DNA of 64,000 nt, from NCBI GenBank assembly GCA_963784675.1, contig CAWASE010000019.1:868001-932000 (forward strand), given 5' to 3'. This DNA comes from SCTD01 sp963784675. Lineage in GTDB: Bacteria; Actinomycetota; Actinomycetes; Mycobacteriales; SCTD01. Shown piece by piece: positions 25,474 to 38,782 of this stretch. The translations under genes and the position numbers were made by a program. Positions within the stretch are counted from its first letter, which is position 1. Each line of letters opens with the position of its first letter. The notes beneath the pieces were generated by a model. That model was given only the letters and a program-made list of their open reading frames with translations. It was not told the origin of the DNA and searched no databases.

Positions 25474-26931
25474 TCAGGCGGGAGCGGCGTCCTCGGCCGT
25501 CGGCGGGGGCCACTCCGGCACGTTGGTGCCCACCTGATGGACGCGCATGGCGTTGGTCGATCCGCTCGTCGCCGGCGGCGAGCCGGCCACGATCGTGACG
25601 AACTCCCCCGGCTGCATGCGGCCGAGCTCGAGCATCGTGCCGTCGACCATCCGCACCATCTCGTCGGTGTGGGCGACCGACGGCACCAGGAACGTCTCGA
25701 CCCCCCACACCAGCGTCATCTGGTTGCGGACCTCGGCGACGGGGGTGAAGGCGAGCAGCGAGATCGGGGAGCGGTGGCCGGCGAGCAGCCGCGCGGTGGT
25801 GCCGCTCTGGGTGAACGCGACGAGCGCGCTCGCCCCGACGGCGTTGCCGACGTTGGCCGCCGACCGGGCGATCGCGGCGCTGATGGTGGTGGGCTCGGTC
25901 CGGATCTGCGGGACCGCGGACAGGTCCTCCTCGGCGGCGACGATGATGCGCGCCATCGTCGCGACGGACTCCACCGGATAGGAGCCGACGCTCGTCTCGC
26001 CGGACAGCATCAGGGCGTCGGCGCCGTCGAGCACGGCGTTGGCCACGTCGCTCGCCTCCGCGCGGGTGGGTCGGGACGCGCCGACCATCGAGTCCAGCAT
26101 CTGCGTCGCGACGATGACCGGCTTGAACTTCTCCCGGGCAGCCTGGATGGCGCGCTTCTGCACCAGCGGCACCCGCTCCAGCGGCATCTCGACGCCGAGG
26201 TCGCCGCGGGCCACCATCAGGCCGTCGAAGGCGTCGATGATCTCGTCGAGGTTGTCGACCCCCTGCGGCTTCTCGATCTTGGCGAGCACGGGGCGGTGGA
26301 CCCCCTCCTCGGCCATGATCTCGTGGACGCGACGGATGTCGTCGGCCGTCCGCACGAACGACAGCGCGACCAGGTCCACCCGCAGCTGCAGGCCGAAGCG
26401 CAGGTCGGCCTCGTCCTTGTCCGACAGCGCCGGGACGCTCACGCCGATGCCCGGCAGCGAGAGCCCTTTGCTGTTGCTGACCGGCCCGCCTTCGGTGACC
26501 AGGAGCTGGACGTCGTTGCCGGTGACGCCCGTGACGCGCAGGCCGACCTTGCCGTCGTCGACGAGCAGGCGGTCGCCGACGCTGACGTCGGCGGCCAGGC
26601 CCTCGTAGGTCGTGGAGACCCGGTCGTGGCTGCCCTCGCACGCGTCGGTGGTGATCGTGACGGTCTCGCCGGTCGCCCACACGACCGGGCCGCCGACGAA
26701 GGTGCCGAGGCGGATCTTGGGCCCCTGCAGGTCCATGAGCACGCCGACGCCGCGACCGGACTCGTCCGAGGCCCGACGCACCCACGAGTACGCCTCGGCG
26801 TGCTGCTCGTGCGCCCCGTGGCTGAAGTTCAGCCGGGCGACGTCCATACCGGCATAGACCAGGCCACGGATGCCCTCGTAGGAGTGCGTGGCCGGGCCCA
26901 GGGTGCAGACGATCTTCGCGCGACGCTTCAC
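25474..26931 (-). CDS. pyk: Pyruvate kinase
   Basis: The 485-residue enzyme makes pyruvate and ATP from phosphoenolpyruvate and ADP. Family motifs run in order: KIVCTLGPATHSYEGIRGL, MDVARLNFSHGAHEQH, DLQGPKIRLG, LAKIEKPQGVDNLDEIID with the catalytic Lys, MVARGDLGVEMPLERVPLVQ, and VIVATQMLDSM for metal and substrate binding. The C-terminal regulatory domain is full length. The ATG at 26931 gives the usual MKRRAKIVCT start. It follows gltD by 34 bp on the same strand and is probably transcribed with gltBD, linking glycolysis and nitrogen assimilation. Confidence 0.97.
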   Translation of the reverse strand: MKRRAKIVCTLGPATHSYEGIRGLVYAGMDVARLNFSHGAHEQHAEAYSWVRRASDESGRGVGVLMDLQGPKIRLGTFVGGPVVWATGETVTITTDACEGSHDRVSTTYEGLAADVSVGDRLLVDDGKVGLRVTGVTGNDVQLLVTEGGPVSNSKGLSLPGIGVSVPALSDKDEADLRFGLQLRVDLVALSFVRTADDIRRVHEIMAEEGVHRPVLAKIEKPQGVDNLDEIIDAFDGLMVARGDLGVEMPLERVPLVQKRAIQAAREKFKPVIVATQMLDSMVGASRPTRAEASDVANAVLDGADALMLSGETSVGSYPVESVATMARIIVAAEEDLSAVPQIRTEPTTISAAIARSAANVGNAVGASALVAFTQSGTTARLLAGHRSPISLLAFTPVAEVRNQMTLVWGVETFLVPSVAHTDEMVRMVDGTMLELGRMQPGEFVTIVAGSPPATSGSTNAMRVHQVGTNVPEWPPPTAEDAAPA

Positions 26932-26965
26932 GTGATCAGCCTAGTGCGGGAGGCGCCCACCGGGC

Positions 26966-28402
26966 CTAGCGCGAGGTCGGGGTGACGGGCGAGGGCAGGG
27001 TGGTCTCCCCCATCAGCGCGCGGTCGACGGCGGCGGCAGCCGAGCGCCCCTCTGCGATCGCCCAGACGATGAGCGACTGACCGCGTCCCATGTCGCCGGC
27101 GACCCAGACGCCGGGGACGCTGGTGGCCCAGCCGGCGTCGCGGACGACATTGCCGCGGCCGTCGATCTCGACGCCGAGCCGCTCCAGCAGGCCGCTGCGC
27201 TGCGGACCGGTGAAACCCATGGCCAGCAGGACCAGCTGCGCGGGCAGCACCCGCTCGCTGCCCTCGACCGGTTCGAAGCGACCGTCCTTGAGCTCGACGT
27301 CGACCAGCTCGAGCCCGGCCACGGTGTCCTCACCGGTGAAGCGCTGGGTGTTGACGCTGAACATGCGCTCCCCGCCCTCCTCGTGGGCGCTGGAGGTGCG
27401 GTAGATCAGCGGCCAGGTGGGCCAGGGGGTGGCGTCGGGCCGCTCCTGCGGTGGCCGCGGCATGATCTCCAGCTGGGTGAGCGAGCGGGCCCCCTGCCGG
27501 ATGGCGGTGCCCAGGCAGTCGGCGCCGGTGTCGCCGCCGCCGATGATGACGACGTCCTTGCCCTCGGCGTTGATCGGCGCCCGCTCCATGTCGCCCTGCT
27601 GCACCCGGTTGGAGGGCACCAGGTACTCCATCGCCAGGTGGATGCCCGCCAGCTCGCGACCGGGCACCGGGAGGTCGCGGCCCAGCGTCGCTCCGCCGGT
27701 GAGCAGCACGGCGTCGAAGTCTGCCCGCAGCTGCTCGATCGTCAGGTCGACCCCGACGTCGACGTTGGTCCGGAACTGCGTGCCCTCGGCGGCCATCTGC
27801 TCCAGCCGGCGGTCCAGGACCCGCTTCTCCATCTTGAACTCGGGGATGCCGTAGCGCAGCAGGCCGCCGAGGCGGTCCGCCCGTTCGAACAGGGTGACGT
27901 CGTGGCCTGCCCGGGTGAGCTGCTGGGCGGCAGCCAACCCGGCCGGGCCGGAGCCGACCACGGCCACCGAGCGCCCGGTGCTCGTCGCCGCCGGCTGCGG
28001 GGTGACCCAGCCCTCGGCGAACGCCCGGTCGGAGATCTCGACCTCGACCTGCTTGATCGTCACCGGCAGGTCGCCGATGCCGAGCACGCACGCGGCCTCG
28101 CACGGGGCCGGGCAGAGCCGACCGGTGAACTCCGGGAAGTTGTTGGTCGCGTGCAGCCGCTCGATCGCCTCGTCCCAGTCGTCGCGGAAGACGAGGTCGT
28201 TCCACTCCGGGATCAGGTTGCCGAGCGGGCAGCCGTTGTGGCAGAACGGGATGCCGCAGTCCATGCAGCGAGCCGCCTGGTCGCGCAGGTCCTGGTCCTG
28301 GAAGTCCTCGTAGACCTCTTTCCAGTCGCGGATGCGGACGTCGACCGGGCGCCGCGTCGGCAGCGCGCGCTCGTGCTTGAGAAACCCTCGGGGGTCGGCC
28401 AT
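26966..28402 (-). CDS. gltD: Glutamate synthase (NADPH) small subunit
   Basis: The 478-residue subunit passes electrons from NADPH through FAD to the large subunit, which makes glutamate from glutamine and 2-oxoglutarate. Cysteine clusters for iron-sulfur centres are near residues 45-60 (RCMDCGIPFCHNGCPLGNLI) and 93-105 (CPAPCEAAC). The FAD-binding motif is VAVVGSGPAGLAAAQ, the NADPH motif VVIIGGGDTGADCLG, and the C-terminal FAD motif VPGVWVAGDMGRGQSLIVWA. The ATG is 11 bp after gltB. The GGAG of the ribosome binding site is formed partly by the gltB stop codon TAG, so translation is coupled. Confidence 0.97.
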   Translation of the reverse strand: MADPRGFLKHERALPTRRPVDVRIRDWKEVYEDFQDQDLRDQAARCMDCGIPFCHNGCPLGNLIPEWNDLVFRDDWDEAIERLHATNNFPEFTGRLCPAPCEAACVLGIGDLPVTIKQVEVEISDRAFAEGWVTPQPAATSTGRSVAVVGSGPAGLAAAQQLTRAGHDVTLFERADRLGGLLRYGIPEFKMEKRVLDRRLEQMAAEGTQFRTNVDVGVDLTIEQLRADFDAVLLTGGATLGRDLPVPGRELAGIHLAMEYLVPSNRVQQGDMERAPINAEGKDVVIIGGGDTGADCLGTAIRQGARSLTQLEIMPRPPQERPDATPWPTWPLIYRTSSAHEEGGERMFSVNTQRFTGEDTVAGLELVDVELKDGRFEPVEGSERVLPAQLVLLAMGFTGPQRSGLLERLGVEIDGRGNVVRDAGWATSVPGVWVAGDMGRGQSLIVWAIAEGRSAAAAVDRALMGETTLPSPVTPTSR

Positions 28403-28413
28403 CTGTGCTTCTC

Positions 28414-32965
<4,552 letters not shown>

Positions 32966-33042
32966 GGAGCGGACCTCTCACCGGGTGACGGGAAAACCGA
33001 ACTTCTGGCTGCGCACCCGGGACGCCCTTGGCCCTGCCGCAG

Positions 33043-33058
33043 ATGTCATTCAGGTTAC
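33043..33058 (-). promoter_or_regulatory. AT-richer GTAAC-N6-GACAT element upstream of gltB
   Basis: In a region otherwise near 75% GC, the minus strand carries GTAAC and GACAT spaced by 6 bases, about 80 bases before the gltB start. The arrangement recalls half of a GlnR box known from actinobacterial nitrogen genes. The match is partial and the assignment is a guess. Confidence 0.25.
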
Positions 33059-33104
33059 ACGCGGTCCCGCCGCGGCCTCGGTGGCAACGCCTCCCGTACC
33101 GCCC

Positions 33105-33854
33105 TCACCACGCGTCGCGCGCCAGCTGCACGGCGACCACGAGGCTGATCGCGGCGATGCCGAGGCGGAGGGGCCCCGGCGGCAGCCGTCGTGCGAGCAC
33201 CGCCCCGACCGGGCCCCCGGAGGCGCTGCCGACGGCGAGCAGTCCGACCGCCGCCCAGCTCACCGGAGCGACGACGACGTAGATCAGTCCGGCCACGCCG
33301 TTGCCGACCACCGCGAGGACGTTCTTGGTGGCGTTCGTCCGGCGCAGGGTGCTGGGACGGAGCAACCCGAGCACGCCGATCAGCAGGACGCCTTGGGCGG
33401 CCCCGAAGTAGCCGGAGTAGATGCCGACGACCCCCACGCCCGGCCCGGCGCGATCGCTCTCGGCAGCCGGCCGCGCACGGATCCGACGCACGACCAACGG
33501 CTGCGCGAGCACCAGCAGCCCGGCGACTCCGACCAGCACCGGCACGACGCGGTCGAAGGCCGAGCTGGGCAGGGCGAGCAGCAGCGCCGCCCCGAGCGCC
33601 GAACCCGCGCCGACCCACAGGCCGAGGCGGACCAGCTCGGTGCGGCGCCCGCGCAGCTCGGCGCGCATGCCGTAGGCGCCGGTGAACCCACCCGGGACCA
33701 TGCCGATGCCGTTGCTGACGTTGGCCGTCAGCGGTGGCAGCCCGGTCGCCAGCAGCACGGGGAAGGTGAGCAGCGACCCGGCCCCGGCGATGGTGTTGAC
33801 GATGCCCGCGACGAACCCGGCCGCGGCGACGAGCACGGCCTGGCCGGGCGTCAC
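33105..33854 (-). CDS. TSUP (TauE/SafE) family permease
   Basis: The 249-residue membrane protein has the TSUP duplication: a first half with GFVAGIVNTIAGAGSLLTFP and NVSNGIGMVPGGFTGAYGMR, and a second half with GVGVVGIYSGYFGAAQGVLL and RTNATKNVLAVVGNGVAGL. About eight hydrophobic segments are visible. The family exports or imports organosulfur compounds, sulfite or other small anions. No neighbouring sulfur gene points to a specific substrate. It is 15 bp after the VIT1/CCC1 gene and may share its transcript. Confidence 0.9.
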   Translation of the reverse strand: MTPGQAVLVAAAGFVAGIVNTIAGAGSLLTFPVLLATGLPPLTANVSNGIGMVPGGFTGAYGMRAELRGRRTELVRLGLWVGAGSALGAALLLALPSSAFDRVVPVLVGVAGLLVLAQPLVVRRIRARPAAESDRAGPGVGVVGIYSGYFGAAQGVLLIGVLGLLRPSTLRRTNATKNVLAVVGNGVAGLIYVVVAPVSWAAVGLLAVGSASGGPVGAVLARRLPPGPLRLGIAAISLVVAVQLARDAW

Positions 33855-33869
33855 CGGCCCCCCGACAGG

Positions 33870-34625
33870 TCAGACTCCGGCGCCGACGGCGCTGCCGACC
33901 GCAAAGGTGAGGCCCGCCGCGGCGGCGCCGAGCAGCAGCTGGCGCAGGCCGCTGAACACGGCGCTGCGGTTGGTGAAGCGGCTGACCAGGGCGCCGGCGC
34001 CGAACAGGCCGAACAGGGCGAGCAGGATCGGCAGCAGCAGGCTCGTGCCGCCGAACAGGTAGGGCAGCAGCGGCAGCAGCGCTCCGAGGACGAAGGCGCC
34101 GAACGACGACGACGCCGCCGTCCACGGCGACGGCAGGTCGTCCGGGTCGATGCCGAGCTCTTCGCGGGCGTGCACCCGCCAGGCCTGCTCGGGGTCCAGG
34201 GACAGCTGCCGGGCAACCTCTCGGGAGGTGGCGTCATCGACCCCGCGACCGCGGTAGATCGCGGCCAGCTCGGCCTCCTCAGCCTCGGGCACCCGCCTGA
34301 TCTCGGCCTTCTCCACCTCGATCTCGGCGCGGGTGAGCTCAGCCTGGCTGGAGACCGACACCCACTCACCGGTGGCCATCGAGAAGGCACCGGCGGCCAG
34401 CCCGGCGAAACCGGCGAGCAGGACGGTGCGCGAGGACGCGCCGCCTCCGGCCACGCCCGCGAGCAGCGCGGTGTTGCTGACCAGGCCGTCCATCACGCCG
34501 AAGACGGCCGGGCGCAGCCATCCGCCGGTGACGTCGCGGTGGTCGTGGTGGCGTTCGGGGGGTACGCGCTCGCGCGGCGGCACACCGGCGACCGGGGCGC
34601 CGCGGTCCTGCGTCACGTCCGTCAT
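33870..34625 (-). CDS. VIT1/CCC1-type iron/manganese transporter
   Basis: The 251-residue protein has the family's first-helix motif FGVMDGLVSNTALLAGVAGG and the GFAGLAAGAFSMATGEWVSV segment. A charged cytosolic metal-binding stretch follows, rich in Glu (AELTRAEIEVEKAEIRRVPE), and then three more helices (SFGAFVLGALLPLLPYLFG). Members move Fe2+ or Mn2+ across membranes. The N-terminus is His-rich (PPERHHDHRD). AGGAGG lies 8 bases before the ATG, and the ATG overlaps the lgt stop as ATGA, so the two are coupled. Confidence 0.9.
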   Translation of the reverse strand: MTDVTQDRGAPVAGVPPRERVPPERHHDHRDVTGGWLRPAVFGVMDGLVSNTALLAGVAGGGASSRTVLLAGFAGLAAGAFSMATGEWVSVSSQAELTRAEIEVEKAEIRRVPEAEEAELAAIYRGRGVDDATSREVARQLSLDPEQAWRVHAREELGIDPDDLPSPWTAASSSFGAFVLGALLPLLPYLFGGTSLLLPILLALFGLFGAGALVSRFTNRSAVFSGLRQLLLGAAAAGLTFAVGSAVGAGV

Positions 34626-35608
34626 GGGGAGACCTCCTGCGACGAGGGGGGATCGGGAGCGCCGGTCGGCGGGCCCGCGTCCGAGCCGGGCACGGCCACC
34701 GCCCCCGGCGCGCGCTCGTGCGCGGGAGCGCCGGGCTGACCGTGCGCCTGGGGGCTGACGAGGTCCGCCCCTGCCTGGGGAAGCAGCAGGCCGTCGACAC
34801 GCTGCTCGCGGCCGGCGTGCCGTCGCAGCCACAGGTAGGCCACGGCGCCGAGCAGGACGACGACCATGACGTACTCGTTCAACCGCAGGCCGTAGAAGGT
34901 GCTTGCGTCGTCGATCCGGAACGCCTCGATCCAGAGCCGCCCGGTCGCGTAGGCCGCGAGGTAGAGCGCGAAGGCCCGCCCGCCGCCGAGCTTGAAGCGC
35001 CGGTCGGCCCACAGCACCAGCCCCGCGACGCCGAGGTCCCAGATCAGCTCGTACAGGAACGTCGGGTGGTAGGCCTCCGCGCCGGCGACCGCGTCGCGGT
35101 TGTCCGGATCGATCGTCAGGCCCCACGGCAGCGTCGTCGGGCGCCCGAACAGCTCCTGGTTGAAGTAGTTGCCGAGCCGTCCGACGGCCTGTGCGATCGC
35201 GACGCCGGGCGCGATCGAGTCGGCGAACGCGCCCGGCGAGACCCCGCGACGGCGGCAGACGACATAGCCCGCGAGAAAGCCTCCGAGCACCCCGCCGGGG
35301 ATGCCCAGCCCGCCCTTCCACACGTACAGCGCGCTGACGGGGTCGTCCAGGTAGGCGGCCGGGCTCGTCACGACGTGGTAGATCCGGGCGCCGAGGATCC
35401 CGAACGGGACGGCAATGGTGGCGATGTCGGTGACGACGCCGGGAGTGCCGCCGCGCGCCACCCAGCGCCGCTCCCCCAGGACGACCGCGATCACGACGCC
35501 GGTGAGGATCGCGAACGCGTACGCCCGCAGCGGCAGCGGCCCGAGGTGCCACACGCCGGTCGACGGGCTCGGCAGGTACGCCAGCACGGCGTCCTGGGCT
35601 CCGGTCAT
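34622..35608 (-). CDS. lgt: Prolipoprotein diacylglyceryl transferase
   Basis: The 328-residue integral membrane enzyme attaches diacylglycerol to lipobox cysteines, the first step of lipoprotein maturation. The Lgt signature is GRLGNYFNQELFGRPT. Other conserved parts are VWKGGLGIPGGVLGGFLAGY and HPTFLYELIWDLGVAG. Seven hydrophobic segments fit the family. The last 50 residues are a Pro/Ala-rich cytosolic tail, common in actinobacteria. It would process the lipoproteins coded at 22.1 and 24.4 kb. Its stop overlaps the start of the VIT1/CCC1 gene. Confidence 0.96.
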   Translation of the reverse strand: MTGAQDAVLAYLPSPSTGVWHLGPLPLRAYAFAILTGVVIAVVLGERRWVARGGTPGVVTDIATIAVPFGILGARIYHVVTSPAAYLDDPVSALYVWKGGLGIPGGVLGGFLAGYVVCRRRGVSPGAFADSIAPGVAIAQAVGRLGNYFNQELFGRPTTLPWGLTIDPDNRDAVAGAEAYHPTFLYELIWDLGVAGLVLWADRRFKLGGGRAFALYLAAYATGRLWIEAFRIDDASTFYGLRLNEYVMVVVLLGAVAYLWLRRHAGREQRVDGLLLPQAGADLVSPQAHGQPGAPAHERAPGAVAVPGSDAGPPTGAPDPPSSQEVSP

Positions 35609-35710
35609 GCTGCCAGGGTAGGCGGGCCGGACCCGGTCGCACCGTCGTCCGGCGGTGACCCCGGACGCATCCCTCGCGGCCGCCTAGCGCGATCGCGCCA
35701 CCCTGACCGC

Positions 35711-36028
35711 GTGCAGACCCGCGCCGGACAGCTGCTGCGCCAGGCTCGCACGCAGGCCCGGCTCACCCAGCGCGAGCTCGCCCGGCTCGGCGGCATCGCG
35801 CCGACGCTCGTGAGCGCCTACGAGAACGGGCGCAGGCAGCCCGCCGCCGACACCCTGCTGCGCCTGCTCGAGGCCGCCGGATCCCGGCTGCAGGTGCGTT
35901 CGACCGTCGCGGACAGTCGCCCGGCGGCCCGTGAGCTCGAGCAGGTCTGCGCGCTGGCCATGGCGCTGCCGCGTCGCGATCCGGGACCGTTGCGCTTTCC
36001 GGCCTTCCGCTCGCTGACCGCCGTCTGA
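35711..36028 (+). CDS. XRE-family helix-turn-helix protein, possible antitoxin
   Basis: The 105-residue product starts at once with an HTH_3 domain: LLRQARTQARLTQRELARL, GIAPTLVSAYENGRRQPAAD and TLLRLLEAAGSRL. The rest is short and basic. The gene is 1 bp upstream of a nucleotidyltransferase gene on the same strand and both stand opposite to their neighbours lgt and trpA. Such HTH/nucleotidyltransferase pairs occur as toxin-antitoxin modules in which the HTH protein represses the pair and neutralises the enzyme. That role is inferred here. Start GTG 35711. Confidence 0.82.
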   Translation: MQTRAGQLLRQARTQARLTQRELARLGGIAPTLVSAYENGRRQPAADTLLRLLEAAGSRLQVRSTVADSRPAARELEQVCALAMALPRRDPGPLRFPAFRSLTAV

Positions 36029-36029
36029 C

Positions 36030-36611
36030 ATGCCCGCCAGTCCGCTCATCGTCCTGGAGCGGGCCGTGCTCGTGCACCGGCTGCTCGACGCGGCGGGGGT
36101 GGGGCACGCGATCGGCGGCGCACTGGCGCTCGGCTACCACGTCGCGCAGGCCAGGGCGACCAGTGCCATCGACCTCAACGTCAGCGCCGACCCCGACGAC
36201 CCCGCCGCGCTGTTCGGGCTGCTGCCGTCCGACGTGCCCTGGGACGACCGCGACGTCGCCGCGGTACGTGACACGGGACAGGTGCGGCTGCGCTGGCCGC
36301 ACCCCGACGGCGGTGCACCCATCCCCTTAGACCTGTTCTTCCCCCAGCACCCCTTCCACGACGTCGTGGCGTCGCGGACCGAGCTGGTGTCGATGCTCGA
36401 CACCGCCGTGCCGATCCTGTCGGCGACCGACCTGCTGGTGTTCAAGGCGCTGTCCGACCGGCGTAGGGACTGGGCCGACATCGAAGAGCTGTTGCGGTAC
36501 GGCAAGGTCGACGTCGCAGAGGCCGTGCGGTGGATCACCGCCGTCGTCGGGGCGGGCGACCACCGGCTGGACCTGCTGCGCGAGGTCGTCCAGGAGGTCG
36601 TGGGCGCCTGA
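36030..36611 (+). CDS. AbiEii-like nucleotidyltransferase, possible toxin
   Basis: The 193-residue product resembles the nucleotidyltransferase-fold AbiEii/AbiGii group. The GG loop is AIGGALALGYHVAQARATSA followed by IDLNV. Usually this region reads R-x-T-x-D-I-D; here the first metal-binding Asp position is Ala (SAIDLN) and only the second Asp remains. A third acidic strand (IPLDLFFPQHPFHD) and the helical LLVFKALSDRRRDWADIEEL are typical. It starts 1 bp after the XRE gene. It could be a toxin, a housekeeping nucleotidyltransferase-like protein, or catalytically weakened. Confidence 0.7.
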   Translation: MPASPLIVLERAVLVHRLLDAAGVGHAIGGALALGYHVAQARATSAIDLNVSADPDDPAALFGLLPSDVPWDDRDVAAVRDTGQVRLRWPHPDGGAPIPLDLFFPQHPFHDVVASRTELVSMLDTAVPILSATDLLVFKALSDRRRDWADIEELLRYGKVDVAEAVRWITAVVGAGDHRLDLLREVVQEVVGA

Positions 36612-36639
36612 GCGACCACCCCGCCGGTGGCGCGTGGGC

Positions 36640-37419
36640 TCAGGCCCGTACGCCCTCCGCGAGCTCTGCCGACAACCGGCGCACCGCGTCCACGCCGCCG
36701 TCGACCAGCGCCTTGACCAGCGCCGAACCGACGACGACGCCGTCGGCGAAGCTCGCGACCTCGGTGGCCTGGGCGCCGGTGCTGACCCCGATCCCCACCG
36801 CGACGGGCAGGTCGGTCTGGGCGCGCACCCGCTCGACGAGCGCGCGAGCGCCGGCGCCGACCTCGGTGCGGGCGCCGGTGACGCCCATGACCGCCGCGGC
36901 GTAGACGAAGCCGCGGTTGGTGTCGCCGACGACCTTGATGCGCGCGTCGGTGCTGGACGGGGCGACGAGGAAGATCGGGTCCAGCGCGAGGTCGCGGCAG
37001 GCCTCGAGCCACTCGGACGCCTCCTCCGGGATGAGGTCGGGGGTGATGGCCCCGGCTCCCCCGGCGTCCTTGAGCGCCTGCGCCCAGCGGCGGAAGCCGT
37101 AGCGGTGCACCGGGTTCCAGTAGCCCATCACCACCGTCGGCGCGCCGGTCGCAGCCACCGCCTCGACGGTGCGCAGCACGTCGGCCTGCCTGGTCCCGGC
37201 GTCGAGCGCTGCCTGGTGGGCGGCCTGGATGACCGGTCCCTCCATCAACGGGTCGGTGTACGGCATGCCGACCTCGACCGCGTCGACGCCCGCCTCGACC
37301 ATCGCCACCATCGCCTCGGTGGCCAGCGGAACGGACGGGAAGCCCGCCGGCAGGTAGCCGACCAGCGCCGCGCGACCCTCGGAGCGGCAGCGTGCGAACA
37401 GCTCGTCCAGCCCGCTCAC
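36640..37419 (-). CDS. trpA: Tryptophan synthase alpha subunit
   Basis: The 259-residue TIM-barrel subunit cleaves indole-3-glycerol phosphate and passes indole to TrpB. The catalytic Glu and Asp lie in DAVEVGMPYTDPLMEGPVIQ (Asp in PYTDP; Glu in VEVG). Other conserved parts are LVGYLPAGFP, NPVHRYG, PDLIPEEA and the phosphate-binding VGIGVST and DGVVVGSALV. The usual start-region motif reads PYTDP where enterobacteria have PFSDP, as in many actinobacteria. GTG at 37419 overlaps the trpB stop (GTGA). Confidence 0.96.
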   Translation of the reverse strand: MSGLDELFARCRSEGRAALVGYLPAGFPSVPLATEAMVAMVEAGVDAVEVGMPYTDPLMEGPVIQAAHQAALDAGTRQADVLRTVEAVAATGAPTVVMGYWNPVHRYGFRRWAQALKDAGGAGAITPDLIPEEASEWLEACRDLALDPIFLVAPSSTDARIKVVGDTNRGFVYAAAVMGVTGARTEVGAGARALVERVRAQTDLPVAVGIGVSTGAQATEVASFADGVVVGSALVKALVDGGVDAVRRLSAELAEGVRA

Positions 37420-38689
37420 GGCTGCTCGCCCTCGTGGGCCCGGACCAGGTCGGACTCCGCCACCTCTTCCCCGGTCACCAGACCGAACCAGCGCGCGGCG
37501 GTGTCGACGTCCTTGTCGCCTCGGCCGGAGGTGTTGACGACGATCACGAGGTCGGACGGGTCGCTGCCCTGCGCCCGGCCCCAGTCGCAGGCGCCGGCGA
37601 AGGCGTGCGCGGTCTCGATGGCGACCAGGATGCCCTCGGCCTTCGCGACCTTCTCCAGGCACTGCATGGCCCAGGCGTCGCTGATGCCGGTGTAGGTGGC
37701 CCGGCCGCTGTCGCGCAGCATGGCGTGCTCGGGGCCGACGCCGGGGTAGTCGAGGCCGGCGCTGATGCTGGTGGTGTCCAGCGTCTGGCCGTCCTCGTCC
37801 TGCATCACGTAGCTGCGGGCGCCGTGCAGGACGCCGGGCTGCCCTGCGGTCAGCGGCGCAGCGTGCCGCCCGGTCTCGACGCCGTCGCCGCCGGCCTCGG
37901 CACCGACCAGCGCGACGGACGCGTCGTCCAGGAACGGGTAGAACAGGCCCATCGCGTTGCTGCCGCCGCCGACGCAGGCGACGACGGCGTCCGGCAGCCG
38001 TCCGACCAGGTCCAGGCACTGCTGGCGCGCCTCGACGCCGATGATGCGCTGGAAGTCGCGCACCATCATCGGGAACGGGTGCGGGCCGACGACCGAGCCG
38101 ATGATGTAGTGCGTGGTCTCGACGTTGGTGATCCAGTCGCGCATCGCCTCGTTGGTGGCGTCCTTGAGCGTCTTGGTCCCGGACGACACGGGCACCACCT
38201 CCGCGCCGAGCAGCCGCATGCGGGAGACGTTGAGCGCCTGGCGACGGATGTCCTCCTCGCCCATGTAGACCGTGCAGTCGAAGCCGAACAGCGCGCAGGC
38301 GGTGGCGGTGGCGACGCCGTGCTGACCCGCGCCGGTCTCGGCGATGACGCGCTGCTTGCCCATCTGCTGGGTCAGCAGCGCCTGGCCGAGCACGTTGTTG
38401 ATCTTGTGGCGCCGGTGTGGGCGAGGTCCTCGCGCTTGAGCAGGATCCGGGCTCCCCCGGCGTGCTCGGCGAGCCGGCGCGCGTCGGTGAGCGGCGTCGG
38501 CCTGCCGGCGTAGGTCGTGAGCAGCCGGTCGAGCTCGGCCAGGAACACCCGATCGGTGCGCGAGGCCAGGTGCGCGGCGGTGAGCTCGTCCAGCGCTGCG
38601 ACGAGCGCCTCGGGGACGAAGCGCCCGCCGTAGGCGCCGAAGTGGCCGCTCGCGTCGGGATGGATCTGGTCAGGGACTGCTGTGGTCAT
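37416..38689 (-). CDS. trpB: Tryptophan synthase beta subunit (one frameshift)
   Basis: About 424 residues once repaired. The PLP enzyme joins indole and serine. N-terminal part: GHFGAYGGRFVPEALVAALD and ILLKREDLAHTGA. After the frame change near 38409 the PLP-lysine region should read HKINNVLGQALLTQQ; one C is missing in the bases for GA-H. The remainder follows in frame, with ETGAGQHGVATATACALFG, the phosphate loop CVGGGSNAMG and the C-terminal SGRGDKD. Neighbours are trpC upstream (93 bp) and trpA downstream (GTGA overlap). Conservation on both sides suggests a sequence error. Confidence 0.94.
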
Positions 38690-38782
38690 GACGGTGCTCT
38701 CGGGAGGCGTTGGAGCGGGACAGGACGGGTCGGGGGTGGTCCGCGCCCCGCCATCGCCGTGCCGGTGCGTGGCGCCCGGTGC

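Noticed and set aside
38690..38782. trpM-type small gene between trpC and trpB, as in Streptomyces
   Set aside because: The 93-bp gap is too short and the open frame across it (38686-38874) is antisense-like low complexity without the TrpM pattern.
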